Assembly (NCBI RefSeq): GCF_000878195.1
Contig: NZ_JXST01000012.1
Location: forward strand, 62,001 to 126,000
DNA: 64,000 nt
Reading direction: 5' to 3'
DNA from: Mycolicibacterium llatzerense
GTDB taxonomy: Bacteria; Actinomycetota; Actinomycetes; Mycobacteriales; Mycobacteriaceae
The first letter of the stretch is position 1. Every line of letters begins with the position of its first letter. Below the pieces are notes generated by a model. It did no database searches and was not told the DNA's origin. It saw only the letters and a program-made list of their open reading frames with translations. Shown here piece after piece: positions 1 to 8,684 of the stretch. The position numbers and the translations under genes were made by a program.

Positions 1-2294
1 CGGACCGCAGGGCGCTTGCGCTCGTCGGGCAACTCGGTCTCGCCGAGACCCAGCTTCTGCTGGACGCGCTTCATCCACAGCGGCGCCCACCAGCAGTCGT
101 CGCCGAGCAGCTTCATGACGGCCGGCACCAGGAACATCCGGATCACGGTGGCGTCGAGCAGCAGCGCCATCAGCAGGCCGAACGCCAGGTACTTCATCAT
201 CACCAGGTCGGAGAACGCGAACGCGCCGACGACGACGGCCAGCACCAGCGCGGCGCCGGTGATCAGGCGACCCGTCGTCGCGGTACCGATCCGGATGGCC
301 TCGGCGGTGGACATCCCGCGTTCGCGGGCCTCCACCATGCGGGACACCAGGAACACCTCGTAATCGGTCGACAGACCCCAGATCACCGCGATGATCAGGC
401 CGATCATCGGTGCCATCAGCGGCTGTGCGGTGTAGTTCATCAGCCCGGAACCGTGCCCGTTCTCGACGAACATCCAGGTCAGGATGCCCATTGTCGAGCC
501 AAGGGTCAGGGCGCTCATCAGGGCGGCCTTGATGGGCAGCACCAGCGAGCCGAACGCCAGGAACATCAGCACGGTGGTGGTGACCACCAGGATCAACACC
601 ATCAACGGCAGCTTGTCGAACAGCGTGCTGATGCTGTCCTGCTCCAGCGCGGGCGTGCCGCCGACCATCACGTGCACGCCGTGCGGTTCCTGCAGGGTGC
701 GCAGTTCGTGGATCTTCTCGGCGGCGTCGCCGCTGTTGATGAGGCCGTTGGACAGCACCCGGACAGACGGGTCCTTGGTGCCGCCGTCCTGGTAGGTCCG
801 CTCGGCCCACATCTTCGACTTGTCGTTGCCGTCCGGGGTCACGAACCCGCTGATGGTGCCGGCGTTGGCCCGGACTTGAGCGATCTGCTGGTCGGTGACG
901 GGCTGCCCGTTGTCGCTCTTGATCACCAGGGTCAGGGCGTTGGTGCGGAAGCCGGGGAAGATCTGGTCGAACTCCTCCTGCGCGGTCCGGACCGAGTTGT
1001 CCGGCGGCAGATACTTCTCGCTCATACCGGCGAGGGCCAGCTGTCCCAGCGGGATGACCAGCAGGATCATCCCGATGGTGATCGGCACGGCGAACGCCAA
1101 CGGTCGTTTCATCACGACGTTGACCAACTTGCCCCAGAAGCCCTTCTCGACTTCTTCGCGGGTCTTGGTCTTCTGCGTCTTCTCGGCGAACCAGTCGATG
1201 ATCTTGCGCGAGAACGGCCAGTTCGCCAGGAACGGCACCTTCAACAGGGTGCGCACGCCCAGCGCGTCGACGTTGGTGCCGAGGATGCCGAGGACGGCGG
1301 GCAGCACGGTGTTCGACAGGAACGCGGCCAGCAGTACCGACGCGATGATCGCGTAGGTGATGGACCGCAGGAAGCCCAGCGGGATGAGCAGCAGCGGCAG
1401 CGACGACGCGACGATGATCACCGCGGAGAACGCGACGGTCCGGCCGGATGTCATGACGGAACGTCTGACCGCCGCTTCAACGTCGTATCCCTCGGCCAGT
1501 TCTTCTCGGAATCGGCTCACGATGAACAGGCCGTAGTCGATGGCGATACCGAAGCCCATCATCGTCACGACGGGTTGGGCGAAGAAGTGCACCGGCCCGA
1601 ACTCGGCGGTGAACCGCAGAATGCCGAGCGCGCCGCCGATGGTCAGACCACCGATGATCGCGGGCAGCGCGGCGGCGATCGCACCGCCGAAGACGAAGAA
1701 CAGCACGACCGCGACCAGGGGCACGATCGCGAGCTCGGCGCGCTTCTGGTCGGTGCCGATGGTGCCGGTCAGCTCGCTCGCGAGCGGCTCCAGGCCGGCC
1801 AGCTTGATGTTGCCGCCGTTGACTTTGTACAGGTCAGGCGCGACGGCCTGGTAGTTCTTCAGGATCGCGTCGTCGTTGTCGCCCTTGATCGGGACGGTGA
1901 TGAAGGTGTGCCGCAGGTCCTGCGTCGTCATCTTCTTCAGTCCGTCGCTGGGCGCCTTCAGCCACCCGACCCAGGCCACGACCTTGTCCTTGTGGTCGGT
2001 GACGAAGGTGTCCAGCTCAGCGCTGACCTTCTTCTGCCACGCCGGGTCGGTGATCTTCTTGTCGTCGGGCGGCGTCAGGATCGCCACCACGAGGCTGGTC
2101 CGGTCGCGGCCGTAGACCTCGTCACCGAGGACCGATGCGGCGACGGACTCGCTGCCTTCGTTGTAGAAGCCACTCTGGGTGACATGCTCGCCGAGGCTGG
2201 ACCCGTATACGGCGCCACCCAGGCACAGTGCGACCATGACACCGATCACTATGTATCGGAATCGGTACACCGTTCGACCCCACCAGGCGAACAC
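1..2294 (-). CDS. mmpL3: MmpL3 trehalose monomycolate flippase (3' end outside window)
   Basis: RND-superfamily inner-membrane transporter that moves trehalose monomycolate across the plasma membrane, driven by the proton gradient; essential in mycobacteria. Reading the minus strand from the GTG at 2294 gives a protein starting MFAWWGRTVYRFRYIVIGVM, very close to M. tuberculosis MmpL3 (Rv0206c) as I recall it. About 764 residues are visible and the C-terminal tail runs off the left edge. The two Asp-Tyr proton-relay pairs of the family are present: GIAIDYGLF (Asp253-Tyr254) and GLSTDYEVF (Asp644-Tyr645). Two periplasmic domains separate TM1 from TM2 and TM7 from TM8, as expected. The start is supported by GAGGAG at 2300-2305, 5 nt upstream. 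Followed by the NYN gene on the same strand upstream, as in Rv0206c-Rv0208c. Confidence 0.97.
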   Translation of the reverse strand, partial: MFAWWGRTVYRFRYIVIGVMVALCLGGAVYGSSLGEHVTQSGFYNEGSESVAASVLGDEVYGRDRTSLVVAILTPPDDKKITDPAWQKKVSAELDTFVTDHKDKVVAWVGWLKAPSDGLKKMTTQDLRHTFITVPIKGDNDDAILKNYQAVAPDLYKVNGGNIKLAGLEPLASELTGTIGTDQKRAELAIVPLVAVVLFFVFGGAIAAALPAIIGGLTIGGALGILRFTAEFGPVHFFAQPVVTMMGFGIAIDYGLFIVSRFREELAEGYDVEAAVRRSVMTSGRTVAFSAVIIVASSLPLLLIPLGFLRSITYAIIASVLLAAFLSNTVLPAVLGILGTNVDALGVRTLLKVPFLANWPFSRKIIDWFAEKTQKTKTREEVEKGFWGKLVNVVMKRPLAFAVPITIGMILLVIPLGQLALAGMSEKYLPPDNSVRTAQEEFDQIFPGFRTNALTLVIKSDNGQPVTDQQIAQVRANAGTISGFVTPDGNDKSKMWAERTYQDGGTKDPSVRVLSNGLINSGDAAEKIHELRTLQEPHGVHVMVGGTPALEQDSISTLFDKLPLMVLILVVTTTVLMFLAFGSLVLPIKAALMSALTLGSTMGILTWMFVENGHGSGLMNYTAQPLMAPMIGLIIAVIWGLSTDYEVFLVSRMVEARERGMSTAEAIRIGTATTGRLITGAALVLAVVVGAFAFSDLVMMKYLAFGLLMALLLDATVIRMFLVPAVMKLLGDDCWWAPLWMKRVQQKLGLGETELPDERKRPAV

Positions 2295-2379
2295 GTCAGC
2301 TCCTCACGATTATCTGCATAAAGTCCTGCTCAAAGTTGTTGCCATTTTCGGCCACCGCACACGTCATCTGTAGTCGTTC

Positions 2380-3090
2380 CTAAACGCGCGAGCTCAGCAG
2401 CGCGGACAACGGCCGGAAGGGCTGCAGCCAGGCGCCCTGATCAGGCAGCGAATCCAAGCCGATTCGCGGCAGCGGCTCCCGGAAGACACCAGGGATGTCT
2501 TCCAGGTCGACGAAGTCCAAGGTATCCGACGCTAACGCCCAACTGGCATGTTCGCGAAATCCGACCACGGTCGCGGGAGTGCCGTCATGGGCGATGTCTT
2601 CGAGCGGTTGACGGAACGCCTGGCCGTCGGCTGAGGCCACATAGATGCCGGCCAGACCCTCGCTGCGGCGCAGCGCGATGTGCGCGAGCATGTCGCTGTC
2701 GACGTCGCTGCCCTCGTCGAGTTTGGGCTTGGCGAACACCGCGAAACCGACGTTGCGCAGCGCCTCCACCCACGGCCGCACGACATCGGCGCTACCAGGG
2801 GCGATGTTGGTGAAGACCGTCGCCTCGGGCTCCAGAGCCACCGGCGGCTGGTCCGGCCGCCTGCCGCTGGCGATCTCGTTGGTGCGGGCCAGCAGCCACC
2901 GGCCCAGCGCGTCGAATCGCGGTCGGTGAGCGGCGGTCGGTCGGCCACCGAGGATCGACCCGAGGCCCATGTCGAGGTTCGGTGCGTCCCAGACCAGCAG
3001 CACCCGGTGCGGCCGGGGTCCCGGCGGCGGGGTGGGCTGGTAGGGCTTGGCCTGGGGTATTTCCTGCGGAAAGGCCTCGGTGATCGTCAC
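2380..3090 (-). CDS. NYN (PIN-like) domain protein, Rv0207c-like
   Basis: 236-residue soluble protein with a NYN/PIN-like ribonuclease fold. Acidic residues typical of the metal site are visible: VWDAPNLDMG near residue 34, DVDSDMLAHIALRR mid-protein and YVASADGQAF after it. The family is expected to be a Mg-dependent RNase, but no substrate is known for this member. Its GTG start (3090-3088) overlaps the TGA stop of trmB (3089-3087) by GTGA, so translation is probably coupled to trmB, which makes a role in tRNA or RNA metabolism plausible but unproven. It lies between trmB and mmpL3, the same arrangement as Rv0206c-Rv0208c. Confidence 0.88.
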   Translation of the reverse strand: MTITEAFPQEIPQAKPYQPTPPPGPRPHRVLLVWDAPNLDMGLGSILGGRPTAAHRPRFDALGRWLLARTNEIASGRRPDQPPVALEPEATVFTNIAPGSADVVRPWVEALRNVGFAVFAKPKLDEGSDVDSDMLAHIALRRSEGLAGIYVASADGQAFRQPLEDIAHDGTPATVVGFREHASWALASDTLDFVDLEDIPGVFREPLPRIGLDSLPDQGAWLQPFRPLSALLSSRV

Positions 3091-3890
3091 TCCGGCTTCT
3101 CCCAGATGAGCTCGGTGATGGGACTGCCCATCCGCATGCCCCGCGCCTCGTATTTGGTGGTGGGCCGCTGCACCGAGATGGGCAGGTCGGCGTCGACCGA
3201 GGTGCGCTTCAACGTCGGCTCGGCATCGCCCACCTCGGCGATCTGCACGGCGTAGTCGGCGTGGTCGGTGGCCGCGTGCAGGATGCCGCCCGGCTTGAGG
3301 CGGCTCGAGATCAGCGCCACGGTCTCTGCCTGCAGCAGCCGGCGCTTGTGGTGCCGGGCCTTGGGCCAGGGGTCGGGGAAGAACACGCGGACCGCCGTGA
3401 GGCTCTCCGGCGCGATCATGTGTTCCAGCACGTCGACGCCGTCGCCGCGGACGAATCTCACATTCGTCAGGCCTGCCCGGTCGACGCCGCCGAGCAGTTG
3501 GGCCATGCCCTTGCGGTAGACCTCGACCGCGATGACGTCCAGGTGCGGTTCCTCCTGCGCCATGGCCAGCGTCGAGATGCCGGTGCCGCTGCCGATCTCC
3601 AACACGACGGGTGCGGTGCGGCCGAACCAGGCGGCGGTATCGATCAGCGGTGCGGGTTCGCCGTCCTCGGACTGGGCGACTTTGCCCAGCTCAGGCCAGC
3701 GACGGTCCCACGTGCTCTGCTGTCCGGTGGACAGGCTCGACCGGCGGGACCGGAAGCTGGTGACGCGCCGGTGCTGGTGTGCGGGGGCCGCCGTGGTTTC
3801 GGAGACGGACTCGAAATCGGCGGCCGAGGCGCCGGCCGACGAGGCAGCGTCGTCCTCGCGCTGGGCATACATCCGTCCATCGTCTCTCAT
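3087..3890 (-). CDS. trmB: tRNA (guanine-N7-)-methyltransferase
   Basis: SAM-dependent methyltransferase making m7G46 in tRNA. The SAM motif I (VVLEIGSGTGIS), the acidic motif II (VIAVEVYRKG), the family signature RVFFPDPWPKARHHKRRL and the C-terminal PTTKYEARG motif are all present. I chose the ATG at 3890 (267 aa). The frame stays open to a TTG at 3932, but that would extend into the divergent promoter; an internal ATG at 3872 is also possible. No strong ribosome binding site decides between them. Counterpart of Rv0208c (about 263 aa). Divergent from the Rv0209-like gene; stop overlaps the next gene's start by 4 nt. Confidence 0.93.
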   Translation of the reverse strand: MRDDGRMYAQREDDAASSAGASAADFESVSETTAAPAHQHRRVTSFRSRRSSLSTGQQSTWDRRWPELGKVAQSEDGEPAPLIDTAAWFGRTAPVVLEIGSGTGISTLAMAQEEPHLDVIAVEVYRKGMAQLLGGVDRAGLTNVRFVRGDGVDVLEHMIAPESLTAVRVFFPDPWPKARHHKRRLLQAETVALISSRLKPGGILHAATDHADYAVQIAEVGDAEPTLKRTSVDADLPISVQRPTTKYEARGMRMGSPITELIWEKPE

Positions 3891-3980
3891 CTGGCTGTGA
3901 GAGCCCGCATCGTGGTGCAGATTGATACCCAACAGTTGCCTGAAAAACGGCGTCGGTCACACCTGCGCGGAGGTGCGACG

Positions 3981-5006
3981 ATGGCATCGGGCGGGCATCT
4001 GGGGGGCGTGTTGTCAGGGGATGTTTGGCAGCGGTTCACCGCTGCGCTGGACGAGTTGGTGACGGACGTTCCGGGCCTGGCGCACGTCGTCTCCGGTCCC
4101 GATGCCGGTGATGCCGCCGGCCGGTACCGGGCGATTGGTGTAGCGATGAGTGAAATCGCCTCGGCTGCAACAGAATTGGACGACGACCGGGTGCGGCGCT
4201 GGCTGGCGTCCGACACGACGGCGGCGCTGGTCACCGCGGCCGCGACCGCGGCGCTGACAGCCGACGGCCTCGTCGTCGACCCGGCCATGGACGCCGACGC
4301 CCATCTGCGCCGGGCGCTGCACTGGCGTCAGTACAGCCGCCGTATCGCCGACGACCTGCACCGTCGCTGCGCCGCCGACATCAGCCGAGGCTCGCTGCGG
4401 TTGCTCGCGCGGTCCGGTGCGTGGCCGGGGACGTCCCGGCTGGAACTGCAGCGGCTGCGGCTGGAGCTGATCCGGGAGGCCCGGCGGCGGTACGACGACC
4501 TGCGCGCCGACCTGCTCAGCCGGGTGCCGTCCGGCCGGGATGCGGCCGAGGGCTTCGAGGCAGACGCCCGCGACCGGTTGGCCGCGGCCGCCGACGGGGT
4601 TCGCGAAGCCACCGCCGCAGCGCTGGGCAGTCCCGGCTCCGGGCGGCGGTGGCCACCGCCCGAGGTCACGGGCCCGGTGCTGGCCCAGCGTGCCGACGAG
4701 ATGTGGTTGGGCATCGTGCTGGGCGCGGGTTTCGGCCTGGGGGCGGCATTGGGGCTGGCCAGAATGGCGACCGGGTTGGCCGGGGTGCCCGACGGGATCG
4801 GCGGGGTACTGGGATTGGCCCTGGGTCTGGCGCTGACCATGACGGTCATCGGCGTCCGCGCACGGCTGCATCGCCGGGCGATGCTGGACCGCTGGGTCGG
4901 GACGGCTGTCGCGGCGGCGCGGCAGGCGACCGAGGAGGAACTGGCGTACCGGTTACTGGAGGTCCAGGCGGGCCTGGCGTCCGCAGATCACAAAACGAAA
5001 AATTGA
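3981..5006 (+). CDS. Conserved membrane protein with C-terminal TM hairpin, Rv0209-like
   Basis: 341 residues. The first ~230 are predicted helical and soluble, rich in Arg/Ala, followed by two closely spaced membrane segments (MWLGIVLGAGFGLGAALGLA and the stretch starting IGGVLGLALGLALTMTVIGV) and a short basic/acidic tail. The arrangement resembles a membrane-anchored dynamin- or GTPase-associated protein, but no nucleotide-binding motif is visible, so I give no function. Start at the ATG 3981 with GGAGG at 3969-3973, 7 nt upstream; the open frame continues further 5' only as antisense of trmB. Position divergent from trmB matches Rv0209. Confidence 0.8.
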   Translation: MASGGHLGGVLSGDVWQRFTAALDELVTDVPGLAHVVSGPDAGDAAGRYRAIGVAMSEIASAATELDDDRVRRWLASDTTAALVTAAATAALTADGLVVDPAMDADAHLRRALHWRQYSRRIADDLHRRCAADISRGSLRLLARSGAWPGTSRLELQRLRLELIREARRRYDDLRADLLSRVPSGRDAAEGFEADARDRLAAAADGVREATAAALGSPGSGRRWPPPEVTGPVLAQRADEMWLGIVLGAGFGLGAALGLARMATGLAGVPDGIGGVLGLALGLALTMTVIGVRARLHRRAMLDRWVGTAVAAARQATEEELAYRLLEVQAGLASADHKTKN

Positions 5007-5223
5007 GCGATTTTGGAATTGTGCGGAGCGAGGCTCTCGCGCTACTGACCGGTAACCGTCCGTCACCCGCCCCGAATCGCGGTACCAGCGGATACAGGAC
5101 TGCCGATTGAGCTTTCTGAATCGTTCTTGTGAGAGATCGGACAGCCGCCCGATTGTCCACTTGTATGTCACTCACGTTAACCTCTAAAGAGGTATAGCTG
5201 CGATTTGCGAGCAGGAGAATTTG
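5007..5223. other. Intergenic region upstream of pckA
   Basis: No convincing gene. The first ~160 bases show nothing recognisable. The last 50 bases are lower in GC and hold a palindrome and the pckA ribosome binding site (AGGAG at 5213-5217). The Rv0210 counterpart expected here from M. tuberculosis is absent. Confidence 0.6.
5180..5193. promoter_or_regulatory. 14-bp palindrome upstream of pckA (candidate operator)
   Basis: ACCTCTAAAGAGGT is a perfect inverted repeat, ACCTCT-AA-AGAGGT, ending 30 nt before the pckA ATG. Its position and symmetry fit a dimeric repressor controlling gluconeogenesis, perhaps GntR-type, but the regulator is not identified. Confidence 0.5.
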
Positions 5224-7053
5224 ATGACCTCAGCGACCATTCCCGGTCTCGACGCCGCTCCGACCACTCACGCCGGGCTGCTGGCCTGGGTGCGTGAAGT
5301 TGCGGAGCTGACTCAGCCAGACCGGGTCATGTTCGCCGACGGCTCGGCCGAGGAGTACGACCGCCTCGCCGCTCACCTCGTCGCGGCAGGCACCTTCCAG
5401 AAGCTGAACGACGAGAAGCAGCCGAATTCGTATCTCGCGCTGTCGGATCCGTCGGACGTCGCGCGCGTCGAGTCGCGGACCTTCATCTGCTCGGAGCGCG
5501 AAGAGGACGCCGGCCCCACCAACAACTGGATGGCCCCGGCCGAGATGCGCGGCATCATGACCGACCTCTACCGCGGCAGCATGCGCGGCCGCACCATGTG
5601 GGTCGTGCCCTTCTGCATGGGCCCGCTGGACGCCGAGGACCCCAAGCTCGGTGTCGAGATCACCGACTCGGAGTACGTCGTCGTCTCGATGCGCACGATG
5701 ACCCGCATGGGCGCCAAGGCGCTGGCCAAGATCGGCGACGACGGCTTCTTCGTCAAGGCGCTGCACTCCATCGGTGCGCCGCTGGAGCCGGGCCAGCAGG
5801 ACGTGCCGTGGCCCTGCAACGAGACGAAGTACATCACCCACTTCCCCGAGACCCGCGAGATCATGAGCTACGGCTCGGGCTACGGCGGCAACGCGCTGCT
5901 GGGCAAGAAGTGCTACTCGCTGCGTATCGCCTCGGCCATGGCGCACGACGAGGGCTGGCTCGCCGAGCACATGCTGATCCTGAAGCTCATCTCCCCGGAG
6001 AACAAGGCGTACTACGTCGCCGCGGCGTTCCCGTCGGCGTGCGGCAAGACCAACCTCGCGATGTTGCAGCCCACCATCCCGGGCTGGCGCGCCGAGACCG
6101 TCGGTGACGACATCGCCTGGATGCGCTTCGGCAAGGACGGCCAGCTGTACGCCGTCAACCCCGAGTTCGGCTTCTTCGGCGTCGCGCCGGGTACCAACTG
6201 GTCGTCGAACCCGAACGCCATGAAGACCATCGCCGCCGGCAACACCGTCTTCACCAACGTCGCCAAGACCGACGACGGTGACGTCTGGTGGGAGGGCCTG
6301 GAAGGCGAGCCCGAGCACCTGATCGACTGGAAGGGCCAGGACTGGATCCTCCGGGAGACCGAGACCAAGGCCGCGCACCCGAACTCGCGCTACTGCACCC
6401 CGATCTCGCAGTGCCCGTCGGTCGCCCCCGAGTGGGACGACCCGCAGGGTGTGCCGATCTCGGCGATCCTGTTCGGTGGCCGTCGCAAGACGACGGTGCC
6501 GCTGATCACGCAGGCCCGCGACTGGCAGCACGGTGTGTTCATCGGTGCCACCCTGGGCTCCGAGCAGACCGCGGCCGCCGAGGGCAAGGTCGGCACCGTG
6601 CGTCGCGACCCGATGGCCATGCTGCCGTTCCTCGGCTACCACGTCGGTGACTACTTCCAGCACTGGATCAACATCGGCAAGAACGCCGACGAGTCCAAGA
6701 TGCCGAAGATCTTCTTCGTCAACTGGTTCCGCCGTGGCGACGACGGCCGCTTCCTGTGGCCGGGCTTCGGCGAGAACAGCCGGGTGCTGAAGTGGGCCAT
6801 CGAGCGCATCGAGCACCAGGCTGAGGGCAAGAGCACCCCGATCGGCATCGTTCCCACCGCCGCTGACCTGGACCTGGAGGGTCTGGACGTGTCGGCCGCC
6901 GACGTCGACGAGGCGCTGGCCGTACGTGTCGACGAGTGGCAGAACGAGCTGCCGCTGATCGAAGAGTGGTTCGAGTTCGTCGGCGAGAAGCTGCCCACCG
7001 GCATCAAGGACGAGTTCGACGCCCTCAAGCACCGCTTGGCTGAAGAGGCCTAA
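5224..7053 (+). CDS. pckA: Phosphoenolpyruvate carboxykinase (GTP)
   Basis: 609-residue cytosolic GTP-dependent PEPCK converting oxaloacetate plus GTP to PEP, the entry step to gluconeogenesis from fatty acids and sterols. The P-loop FPSACGKTN (269-277, with the hyper-reactive Cys273), the downstream kinase-2/metal region [17 protein letters not shown], the nucleotide-binding stretch [13 protein letters not shown] and the [12 protein letters not shown] motif are intact. Length matches the mycobacterial enzyme (about 606). Start is the ATG at 5224 with AGGAG 6 nt upstream; a TTG just before it is not needed. Monocistronic, with a palindromic operator candidate upstream and a strong terminator downstream. 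Confidence 0.98.
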   Translation: MTSATIPGLDAAPTTHAGLLAWVREVAELTQPDRVMFADGSAEEYDRLAAHLVAAGTFQKLNDEKQPNSYLALSDPSDVARVESRTFICSEREEDAGPTNNWMAPAEMRGIMTDLYRGSMRGRTMWVVPFCMGPLDAEDPKLGVEITDSEYVVVSMRTMTRMGAKALAKIGDDGFFVKALHSIGAPLEPGQQDVPWPCNETKYITHFPETREIMSYGSGYGGNALLGKKCYSLRIASAMAHDEGWLAEHMLILKLISPENKAYYVAAAFPSACGKTNLAMLQPTIPGWRAETVGDDIAWMRFGKDGQLYAVNPEFGFFGVAPGTNWSSNPNAMKTIAAGNTVFTNVAKTDDGDVWWEGLEGEPEHLIDWKGQDWILRETETKAAHPNSRYCTPISQCPSVAPEWDDPQGVPISAILFGGRRKTTVPLITQARDWQHGVFIGATLGSEQTAAAEGKVGTVRRDPMAMLPFLGYHVGDYFQHWINIGKNADESKMPKIFFVNWFRRGDDGRFLWPGFGENSRVLKWAIERIEHQAEGKSTPIGIVPTAADLDLEGLDVSAADVDEALAVRVDEWQNELPLIEEWFEFVGEKLPTGIKDEFDALKHRLAEEA

Positions 7054-7075
7054 GGCTCTCCCCGTACAAGCACAC

Positions 7076-7106
7076 AACCCCCGTCTCCCAGGAGATCGGG
7101 GGTTTT
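7076..7106 (+). terminator. Rho-independent terminator of pckA
   Basis: Stem AACCCCCG-T-CTCC / GGAG-AT-CGGGGGTT with a CA loop, followed by TTTT. It lies 22 nt after the pckA stop and is one of the few classical GC-stem plus U-tract terminators in the window. Confidence 0.85.
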
Positions 7107-7344
7107 GTGTATTTGTGCCTGGTTCCGTGGCGACTGTGTGGCCAGAGACGTTGAGCCTGCGCTGCGGGGGCAAAAGGTCGAGTAGCGAGAGCCATAGGCG
7201 CAGTGTCAACGCGATCTTGATTAGCCACATAATCAAGTTAGGGTCGCCGAACTTGAAATATTCAGGACTCTGACCAGCAAATTCAGTATCGCAATCCACA
7301 GTAATTCGTAGCAACGCTAAGTTGCTGAGTCGATTTTTGGTGCG

Positions 7345-7350
7345 TACCGT
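7345..7350 (+). promoter_or_regulatory. -10 box TACCGT of the exchanger gene (leaderless)
   Basis: TACCGT fits TANNNT and is separated by 7 nt from the GTG at 7358, so transcription should start at the start codon. The preceding ~140 bp are markedly AT-richer than the genes around them. Confidence 0.55.
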
Positions 7351-7357
7351 CTGCGAC

Positions 7358-8641
7358 GTGACCAGCATCCGATCAGCCGGCCCGACCACGCGTCGGCCGC
7401 TTGTGCGATCCCTGCTGCTGGCCGTTGTGTTCGTCGCTCCGGCGGTGGCATTGCGCCTCACGGGCATGCATCCGAACCCCGTCGTCTCGCTGCTGGCCTA
7501 CGGCGCGGCCGTCGTTGCCGCCAGCTTCGTGCTGGCCTGGGCAGCGGAAGCGGCGCAGGTCGACGTGTCCGGTGGCCTCGCCATCGCCGTCCTGGCCCTG
7601 ATCGCGGTGCTGCCCGAGTACGCCGTCGATCTCTACTACGCCTACGTCGCCGGCCACAACGCCGAGTACGTGCAGTACGCCGCAGCCAACATGACCGGCT
7701 CCAACCGGCTGCTCATGGGTATCGGCTGGCCGGTCGTGGTGATCGTCGGGCTGTATGTCGCGCGGCGCATGTCGGCGGACCAGGCCAGCAAATCGATACT
7801 CGCGCTGGAACCCGGCAACCGGGTCGAGCTGGGCTTTCTGCTCGTCGCCGGACTCGTCGCGTTCATCATCCCGACCACCGGCCGCATCCACCTCGTGCTC
7901 GGCGTCGCAATGCTGGCCTGGTTCGGCTTCTACCTGTACAAACTGACTCGCGGCGAGGCCGAAGAGCCCGAGCTCGTCGGTACGGCCGCGGCCATCGGCG
8001 CGCTGCCGGACCGGGCCCGCCGGATCACCGTCGTGACGCTGTTCGTCATGTCCGGAGCCGTCATCCTGATGTGCGCGGAGCCGTTCGCGAACAGCCTGAT
8101 CAACGCCGGTACCGAACTGGGCATCGACCGGTTCCTGCTGGTGCAGTGGCTGGCGCCGCTGGCCTCGGAGGCGCCGGAGTTCATCATCGCGACGATCTTC
8201 GCCGCGCGGGGCAAGAGCACCGCGGCGATCGCCATGCTCATCTCGTCCAAGGTCAACCAGTGGACGCTGCTGATGGGCTCGCTGCCCATCGCCTACCTGG
8301 CCGGCGGCGGTGGCACCGCGCTGGTGCTCGACGGCCGGCAGATCGAAGAAGTGCTGCTGACTGCCACCCAGACCATGATGGGCGTCGCGCTCGTCCTGTC
8401 GCTGCGCTTCCACCGGGCGACGGCATGGCTGCTGTTGGCGCTGTTCGTGGTGCAGTTCCCGATCACCTCGACCACCGGCCGGCTGGTGCTGTGCGGCATC
8501 TACGGTGCGCTGACGGTTGTTGGCTTGCTCATCAACCGCCGCCATGTGGCCGCGACGCTGCGGGCGCCGTTCGCCTCGTCGGACGACGATGCCGGCGAGT
8601 CCACGATCGACGGCAGGGAACTGATTCCCGCCGGTCGCTGA
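7358..8641 (+). CDS. CaCA-family sodium/calcium (or proton) exchanger
   Basis: 427-residue polytopic membrane protein with about ten hydrophobic segments arranged as two inverted repeats. The first alpha-repeat reads ALIAVLPEYAVDLYYAY then AANMTGSNRLLMGIGWP. The second reads LASEAPEFIIATIFAARGKS then AIAMLISSKVNQWTLLMGSL. The acidic residue plus P-E and the S-x-x-N-x-W/G-x-L patterns are those of sodium/calcium exchangers. Likely exports a cation in exchange for Na+ or H+. The GTG at 7358 is preferred because of the -10 box at 7345-7350; upstream TTG codons in the same frame would lie before the promoter. Not present between pckA and fadD4 in M. tuberculosis as I remember it. Confidence 0.85.
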   Translation: MTSIRSAGPTTRRPLVRSLLLAVVFVAPAVALRLTGMHPNPVVSLLAYGAAVVAASFVLAWAAEAAQVDVSGGLAIAVLALIAVLPEYAVDLYYAYVAGHNAEYVQYAAANMTGSNRLLMGIGWPVVVIVGLYVARRMSADQASKSILALEPGNRVELGFLLVAGLVAFIIPTTGRIHLVLGVAMLAWFGFYLYKLTRGEAEEPELVGTAAAIGALPDRARRITVVTLFVMSGAVILMCAEPFANSLINAGTELGIDRFLLVQWLAPLASEAPEFIIATIFAARGKSTAAIAMLISSKVNQWTLLMGSLPIAYLAGGGGTALVLDGRQIEEVLLTATQTMMGVALVLSLRFHRATAWLLLALFVVQFPITSTTGRLVLCGIYGALTVVGLLINRRHVAATLRAPFASSDDDAGESTIDGRELIPAGR

Positions 8642-8647
8642 CACCAC

Positions 8648-8661
8648 TTGACAGGTGTCAA
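8648..8661. promoter_or_regulatory. 14-bp palindromic operator overlapping fadD4 -35
   Basis: TTGACAGGTGTCAA is a perfect inverted repeat, TTGACA-GG-TGTCAA. Its left arm is also a consensus -35 hexamer for fadD4, so a bound dimer (TetR-like by symmetry) would exclude RNA polymerase. Confidence 0.6.
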
Positions 8662-8672
8662 TTCGCCTGTCG

Positions 8673-8678
8673 TAGAGT
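8673..8678 (+). promoter_or_regulatory. -10 box TAGAGT of fadD4 (leaderless)
   Basis: TAGAGT lies 19 nt after TTGACA (8648-8653) and 6 nt before the ATG at 8685. The predicted transcript starts at or next to the start codon. Confidence 0.6.
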
Positions 8679-8684
8679 GCCGTC

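Noticed and set aside
453..2321. 622-aa plus-strand open frame
   Set aside because: Antisense of mmpL3; His/Asp/Gln/Arg-rich composition typical of high-GC shadow frames.
3261..3980. Long N-terminal extension of the Rv0209-like frame
   Set aside because: It is antisense of trmB; the ATG at 3981 has its own GGAGG site.
5230..7467. 745-aa minus-strand open frame opposite pckA
   Set aside because: Shadow of pckA running through its terminator; no domain and unnatural composition.
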